From: Andrena cerasifolii
Taxonomy: Eukaryota > Arthropoda > Insecta > Hymenoptera > Andrenidae
NCBI RefSeq assembly: GCF_050908995.1
Contig: NC_135130.1
Location: 3,155,001 to 3,219,000 of the forward strand
Reading direction: 5' to 3'
Length of the DNA stretch: 64,000 nucleotides
The stretch's first letter is position 1. Each line of letters begins with the position of its first letter. The translations under genes were made by a program, and so were the position numbers. The notes under the pieces are model-generated. The model did not search any database, was not told where the DNA came from, and saw only the letters and a list, made by a program, of their open reading frames with translations. Below, piece by piece: positions 58,937 to 64,000 of this stretch.

Positions 58937-59117
58937 GTCTAGCACAGGCCTGGCCCACGCAAGGCCCGCCGGGCGATTTTCTATTTCTATTTGAATCTTT
59001 TGTTTCTCGTTGTATGTATACAAAAAATATTAAATAAATGAAAATTTGCATGTGCAACGTTACGCGTCATCAAACTGGCCCGCGAAACCATTTGGGTTGG
59101 CCAGGCCTGGTCTAGCA
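58937..59117. mobile_element. 165-bp hAT MITE with perfect TSD (element 58945-59109)
   Basis: The ends CAGGCCTGGCCCACGC and GGTTGGCCAGGCCTG are inverted. GTCTAGCA flanks both sides exactly (58937-58944 and 59110-59117), an 8-bp target-site duplication. This is the hAT pattern, and the intact duplication suggests a fairly young insertion. Confidence 0.9.
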
Positions 59118-59619
59118 TATACAGAGGGGATACTGTACGACGAGAACTTACGGAGCATTTGTTACGAGAAGCATGAGTTAATTCGCCTTTGACAGTTCGC
59201 AAATATGAAGTCACTCACGAGTTTGTTCGCGAAAGACTGTTACGTTCATTTGAACATATAATATTTGCGGTATTGTTTTTCGTATTAAAATTGTGGGTCA
59301 AGTGATCTCAATCTAGGCACCAAGAAGTAAAAGCAAGATAGTGGATTTCGTAATTAATTATTCTTCTTAATTTTTGTGAAAACACCTGTCAGTCACTGCA
59401 CGTTTTTTTAACCCTTGAACGGGATTGGCTCATTTTTACCTAAAGTCGAGTCACAAATCCTCATTCCTTGTTTACTAATATATTCTTTGCACTGAAACTC
59501 CTTCGTATTTTTAAATAACTAATAACTGTCGATAATAAATAATAATAATATTATTATTTTAATTTCTTTTTTAAATTTTATTCTCTTATTATTTTTTTAA
59601 TTTTCTTTATTGTAAAAAT
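59118..59619. other. AT-rich stretch, nothing recognised
   Basis: Unique AT-rich DNA including an AATAAT run at about 59535-59555. No gene. Confidence 0.3.
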
Positions 59620-59884
59620 TTAAGGGGGCTTTCCACCGTGACGCTCTAATAAAGTACGGCTGTTTGGAACTTTTTTTGCAGCAAATAGAATGTGTTTACT
59701 AAATTGAAGCTTTTTCTATTTCTTAATACGAGCTTTCAGAACACCAAATTATTTTTTTCATATTTTGTTAACACTTGCTTGCGCCAAATTAAGTGGTTGT
59801 AATATGCGGTGTAAAATAAAAGACGCCTCGACTGCGCGGTCGATTTTAGAGCCGTGCGTCTGAAACCAAAAAGCTAAAAGATTC

Positions 59885-60239
59885 GTAATCAGCGGATTTA
59901 AGGAAAAAGGCCCAGGTGGAAAACGTTTTGAGGGGCCCATTTTTGTGGAAAATAAGGAATTAGTTTACTAAAAGGGATAAGTGTATAGAAAAGTATAGAA
60001 AAAATCATATTTTTTTTTAAGACAGGGCCTTAGGAGGGCCTTATGAGCAGGGCCCATTTTTCGGGAAAATAAAGCGGTAGTTTACTGAAAACGGGTTCAG
60101 TGTAATGATACAAAAAAAAATATAGTTTGGATAAAATCATAATTTTTTTTAAGGGTGGGAGCCTGGGAGGCTTTCTGGGCTGGGGCCCAGGTGGCAACTG
60201 CTGATCGGCCGCTCTGTTAAATCCGCCACTGGTAATCAG
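59885..60239. mobile_element. Nested hAT element, CAGTGGCGGATTTAA end (59893-60231)
   Basis: GTAATCAG at 59885-59892 and 60232-60239 is an exact 8-bp duplication. The right end read inward is CAGTGGCGGATTTAACAG; the left end is CGGATTTAAGG, having lost its first bases. Inner GGCCCAGGTGG and CCACCTGGGCC... blocks are also inverted. It interrupts a reading frame of the host TTAA element. Confidence 0.8.
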
Positions 60240-60241
60240 GA

Positions 60242-60439
60242 TGACTGTCGCTATGGCAGGATCTAAGATTAATTAGATTGACGAAGAATTAACAAAATGG
60301 CGGGCGTCTAAAGTTGAACTATTGAAATTAGCTAAATTTTTTAATCATTCTGCGACCCAAAAGATGAGGAAAAAAGCAAGGAAAATGTATGATTCTAATT
60401 CGGGCGATAGCGACAGTCATACTGATTACAAACCTCCCT
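60242..60439 (+). pseudogene. Decayed ORF shared by TTAA elements, copy 2
   Basis: The + strand frame from ATG 60242 reads MTVAMAGSKIN, one TAG stop, then IDEELTKWRASKVELLKLAK, FFNHSATQKMRKKARKMYDS and NSGDSDSHTDYKPP before TGA. Upstream of the hAT insertion the same frame reads SETKKLKRFVI, so the pre-insertion reading matches copy 1 at 35917 (SESKNTNRFLI..TVAM). The composition, charged helical part followed by a D/S-rich tail, looks protein-like. Broken by one stop and by the 339-bp insertion. Function unknown. It could be a remnant of the family's own protein or of a captured host exon. Confidence 0.5.
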
Positions 60440-60695
60440 GATATCACCGCCCCAGATACATGGTTTCTCTAAAATCGACCACGCACTAAAAGACCTCTTT
60501 TTTTCACAGCGCATATTACACCCCCTTAGTTTGGGGCCAGCAAGCATTAAGAAAATATGAAAAAAATATTGTATTCTCAAAACACATATTAATAAATAGA
60601 AAAAGTTGAATTTAGTAAACACATTCCTTTTGGGACAAACAAATGTTCCAAACAGCGGTACTCTATCAGGGCGTCAAAGTGGAAATACCCCTTAA

Positions 60696-61366
60696 GGGGT
60701 AATACCTAGTCAGGAGGCCGAAAATAGGCGATTTTTTTTAAAAAGTGGAAGCATATAATTTTACAGAACTTTTTGCACTTAAAAGAGGAACATTTAAAGA
60801 ACATTTGGTAATTTTTTTGTAGAAAAATATTTACATTTATAATAAAAATACGACATCCAAAAAGCCTTTTTAAAAACGTGAGAAAGATATCTCAAAAACT
60901 ACTGCACCAATCTTTCTGAAATTTTGTGGGCTTATTTTTTATATAAAAATCTACTAAATGACGAAGGAATTTTTTTGCATTGTACAGTTTCGATTTTATC
61001 AATGAAAAATGGCTTCATGATTATCACTAATCGCCTTTTTATTGATAAAATCGAAACTGTACAACGCAAAAAAAATTCCTCCGTCATTCAGTAGATTTTT
61101 ATATAAAAAATAAGCCCACAAAATTTCAGAAAGATTGATGCAGTAGTTTTTGCGATATCTTGCTCCCCGTTTTTAAAAAGGCTTCTTGGATGTCGTTGTA
61201 TTTTTATTATAACCGTAAGATATTTTTCTACAAAAAAATTACCAAATATTCTCTAAATGTTGCTCTTTTAGTTGCAAAAAGTTCTGTAAAAATATATGCT
61301 TCCGTTTGTTCAGAAAAAATTCCCAAACATTCGCCTCTTTTCCACCTCCTGACTGGGCACAACCCC
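60696..61366. mobile_element. TTAA element, GGGGTAATACCTAGTCAGGA end
   Basis: TTAA at 60692-60695 and TGAA (decayed) at 61367-61370. Ends GGGGTAATACCTAGTCAGGA and TCCTGACTGGGCACAACCCC. The whole element is a palindrome with close inner arms (TTTTATCAATGAAAAATGG region; GTACAGTTTCGATTTTATCA / TGATAAAATCGAAACTGTAC). Confidence 0.85.
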
Positions 61367-62203
61367 TGAATAAGTTCTTAAAATATTAAACAGTAGCAAT
61401 TAAATAAACTCCGTTTTACTTTCGTATGCTCGTTTCTTGTAAATATATGATCTGTCCCGAATTTACTTATCCCTGTAGCTTTACAAGTTCCGTACAAGGG
61501 TTAAATTCAGAGCGTGTTTCTTGCGAGAAAAAAAACGAGCCAGTTAACAGGTGAAGCGGTACCTACCGCTTGAACCGCCGACGATTGGCAGCGTTCATCG
61601 ACAGAAATCAGGCCCTGTACGTGCATTCTCGGATCAGATAATTCGCCAACGCGATCTCCCGTAGCCATGGAATATTCAGTGGCGTACAACGATACAACGA
61701 TAACTTTCTATCGTTGAATGTTACACGGTGTTACGGCGGCTAGTTCAACACGTATTTCCCATGTTCCGCGAACGATTATGGATCCTGCACGTTGATCGTA
61801 ATTACGCCCGGCGCAACACTACCATCCGCGCGTTTATCTTGCGTAATTATTACCGCATAGTTTATGAATAAGGTAACGGCGCAAAGCAGATTACAATTTG
61901 TTCGCGCAATTTACGCGGAGCATGGTAAAAATCGCGCGACGATGCTGATTCTTCGAGCAAAAAGCCGTCGGAAGTCTTTTGAATAAATTTCCTTGTAATG
62001 CGGTGGCTTTCCAGACAAATAAATCGGGCGAGAGCTGCACGAGTTTTTGCATGACGAGGAAGGATTCTAGCTTCAGTTTTGGGAGGGGAGTTAAGTTGAA
62101 TTTTAGATATCACGGAGTTAATATTGATTTTAGGCGTAATGGAACTTATGAATCCAACTATGTTGTCAGATGAAATTTAAGATACATTTATGTGAGCTGA
62201 ACT
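61367..62203. other. Unique CpG-bearing block, enhancer-like
   Basis: The part 61500-62050 is unique and less AT-rich. GCGTAATTATTACCGC at 61841-61856 and TTTATGAATAA at 61861-61871 are homeodomain/Cdx-Hox-like motifs. Open frames are short. Regulatory role is inference. Confidence 0.3.
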
Positions 62204-62612
62204 GATAAGGGATGATTTCGAACCCGAAAATTCAAACAATTTTTAAACTTTGTGAATATGTAGAAGATTTCCTCCTTATTACAACACAAATTTCGTTTGC
62301 TGCCTAAATTCACTCGAAGGGGGTGAAATTAACCCCCTGAATATTCGTTTTTTTTTTCAGATTTTGTGTTATAACTCGAGAACTGTAAGGGATAGAAAAA
62401 AAGTTTCAAGACAAAAATTACTTCTTTTAATTAGATCTATCGTTTTGGTAAACAATTATTTTACAGTTCGCGAGTTATAACACAAAATTGGAAGATAGGC
62501 GGATTTTCAGGGGTCAATTACACCCCCTTGGAGTGCATTTGGGCAGCAAACAAAAATTCCGTTGTAATCAGGAGGAAATTCCCTACGTATTCACGAAGTT
62601 TCAGAATTTTTT
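62204..62612. mobile_element. Foldback MITE, copy 2, right end lost
   Basis: Related to 713-1145: AAGGGATGATTTCGAACCCG at the left, GATTTTGTGTTATAACTCGA / GAGTTATAACACAAAATTGG in the arms, TTTCAGAATTTTTT at the truncated right side. Confidence 0.7.
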
Positions 62613-62819
62613 AATGTTCTATGCTTTAGAAATCCTAGGAAAGTTCTAAAATCAGAGGAAATGGGTTTACAGGCTATATAGTTGTTTTTAAAATTTTCTC
62701 TGCGTATTTTCAATTTCTTTGTTAACTAGATATACTGATTTTAATATTTTAGACTATAAGTCAACATTTCTCTGTAGGATTGCGGGTGCTATTAAGTGAT
62801 TGATATTCTGAAAAATTAG

Positions 62820-63859
62820 GGGGTCTCCCCACTTTGATGGCCTGAAAAGGAGCGCGATATTTGGGATTTTTTAAACAGAAACCCTGAAATTATATTAACT
62901 GAAAACTTTATGCCCATGTTTGTATAAATTTTAGCAACATTTTAAAAAAATTTAATTAAAAAATAACGCGTCTTTCTCAAAACGATGTTTTTCGAACTGC
63001 TTAGCATGATATCTCAAAAACCAATCACCCGATTTACTTCAAACTTGGTACAGGTATATCTACAGTAGATGCCCCATTCTCGTTGTTACTAAAACTAATT
63101 AGGTTTTTGCAAAATTAGGCTTCTGCGACTTAAAAAACAGCCAATTTTTTGCAGAAATCGATGTCTGTTTTAGACGCTGCTATTTTTTTTTTAATTTTCA
63201 GTATTTCTCATTTAATCTAGTACTGGCGATAACCACACTCATACAGATTACGCAAGTTTTTAAATTTTCTATTTCAGGCAAACACAACGGCTGATTTTAT
63301 GCTAACTGATTTTTGTAAGGCGCTCTATTTGACGCACTATAACTCTGGTTAGGGGTTGTCCTTAAATTACGTAAGGCTTCGGGGGTCGTGAATTTCTTAC
63401 GTTTTCTTACAAGGGAGGGGGGAGTCAGGTAGCGCCTTAACTAATATATTTTTTAACGTAATTTTCAATAAATACAAATTCTATCATTAATGTTCCAGAA
63501 AAGTAGTTTTAGTTTAAATTTCTCGAAACCGAGTTAAATGAATTATATAAACCTTTAAAAGAATTTTAATAACTGCAAAAATTAAGTGTAAAAAATATTA
63601 CGTAAGAAGGGGGTTGCAATATCAAATCTTGTGAATTCTTATACCGGGGGAGGGAGGGGGTAAGAAATCGCCAAAATTACCCTTACGTAATTTAAGGACG
63701 GCCCCTTATAACCACTATTTTTGCATACAACCTTTTTTCATATTTTCTAAAGATTGACAAATGAAACCACAAAGCTGTAAGTAAATATATTTAATGGTTT
63801 TGTTTTAAAAAATTCCCAAAGTTCGCAGCATTTTTCGTCCGTCAAGGTAGGGAGACCCC
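62820..63859. mobile_element. TTAA element, GGGGTCTCCCCACTTTGATG end
   Basis: Left flank TTAG (decayed TTAA) at 62816-62819; right TTAA at 63860-63863. Ends GGGGTCTCCCCACTTTGATG and CGTCAAGGTAGGGAGACCCC. It contains the nested MITE at 63352-63705. Its right TTAA is the left TTAA of the next element. Confidence 0.75.
63352..63705. mobile_element. MITE, GGGGTTGTCCTTAAATTACG end, copy 2 (nested)
   Basis: GGGGTTGTCCTTAAATTACG, TAAGG is inverted at the right as TTACGTAATTTAAGGACGGC, CCC. TTA lies on both sides (GGTTA|GGGG and CCCC|TTATA). Second copy of the 45730 family, with better preserved ends. Confidence 0.75.
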
Positions 63860-63863
63860 TTAA

Positions 63864-64000
63864 GGGGGTATACCCGTTTGAACCCTCGGAAAATGTATAC
63901 ATTTTGTGGATTTTTTTACAAGTCAGCGGTTTGATGCAGATTTCCCGTTTTTTAACTATGTTTACATAGTATTATGAACTACTTATAAAAAAAGTTTCAG
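63864..64000. mobile_element. Start of a further TTAA element, cut by window end
   Basis: GGGGGTATACCCGTTTGAAC directly after TTAA (63860-63863) looks like another GGGG-type left end. The right end is outside the window, so this is provisional. Confidence 0.4.

Larger units (their letters stand above)
59624..60691. mobile_element. TTAA element, GGGGGCTTTCCACC end
   Basis: TTAA at 59620-59623 and 60692-60695. Ends GGGGGCTTTCCACCGTGACG and CGTCAAAGTGGAAATACCCC are inverted and continue with ACGGCTGTTTGGAAC / GTTCCAAACAGCGGT and TGTGTTTACTAAATT / AATTTAGTAAACACA. It contains a hAT insertion (59893-60231) and a decayed reading frame (60242-60439). The right TTAA is shared with the next element. 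Confidence 0.85.

Overview
This is a AT-rich eukaryotic window, most likely from an insect. Hymenoptera is my guess but is not proven. The reasons are the very low gene density, CpG-rich islands set in AT-rich DNA, and a dense population of short DNA transposons (hAT, Tc1/mariner, TTAA-targeting and Helitron-like), plus one 5'-truncated retroposon. There are no bacterial-type operons, rRNAs, tRNAs or CRISPR arrays that I can recognise.

The only protein-coding gene I can argue for starts in the CpG-rich block at about 49.4-51.8 kb on the + strand. It has a long GC-rich leader with a pyrimidine tract, an ATG at 51674 and a canonical splice donor after 51812. The rest of the window would then be its upstream gene desert (left) and its first intron (right). 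Five other CpG-rich blocks (9.5-10.4, 16.3-17.4, 22.85-23.47, 26.66-27.35 and 34.66-35.25 kb) look like promoters or regulatory islands. Two of them have a TATA box at a sensible distance from an initiator. Homeodomain/POU-like motif clusters at 1.83, 44.64 and 61.8 kb are candidate enhancers.

Layout of repeats from left to right: foldback MITE (0.71-1.15); GGGTAA-TIR MITE abutting a Helitron-like piece (2.10-3.08); hAT-MITE core with a 30-bp minisatellite between about 95-bp direct repeats (4.67-5.57); foldback (6.83-7.83); two TTAA elements sharing one TTAA (10.59-11.60); hAT MITE with 30-bp array (13.35-14.08); GGGTAA MITE (17.56-18.42); retroposon with TSD (18.52-18.84); hAT MITE with 133-bp repeats (19.30-19.94); MITEs at 21.5-22.5 and 25.1-28.05; 0.88-kb palindrome (28.64-29.52); foldback (30.50-31.03); MITE, microsatellite hairpin and Tc1 remnant (32.3-34.6); Helitron split by a TTAA element (35.64-36.99); TTAA MITE, mariner-type MITE and small hairpin MITE (37.3-38.2); inverted hAT MITE with 16-bp array (40.15-41.00); GGGTAA MITE (42.16-43.05); Tc1 remnant and three MITEs (45.3-47.2). 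In the putative intron: MITEs at 52.3, 55.95-57.15 and 57.26 kb, a tandemly duplicated foldback arm (58.34), a hAT MITE with perfect TSD (58.94), then adjacent TTAA elements (59.62-61.37 and 62.82 to the window end), several with other elements nested inside.

The most unusual material is (1) a hAT MITE family in which each copy has expanded a different internal TTCGAA minisatellite, (2) a TTAA-targeting foldback group that repeatedly sits end to end sharing one TTAA and that carries a decayed but frame-conserved reading frame, and (3) a GGGTAA-ended TIR supergroup present at six or more loci. All positions were read by eye; identities and family names were not checked by any search.
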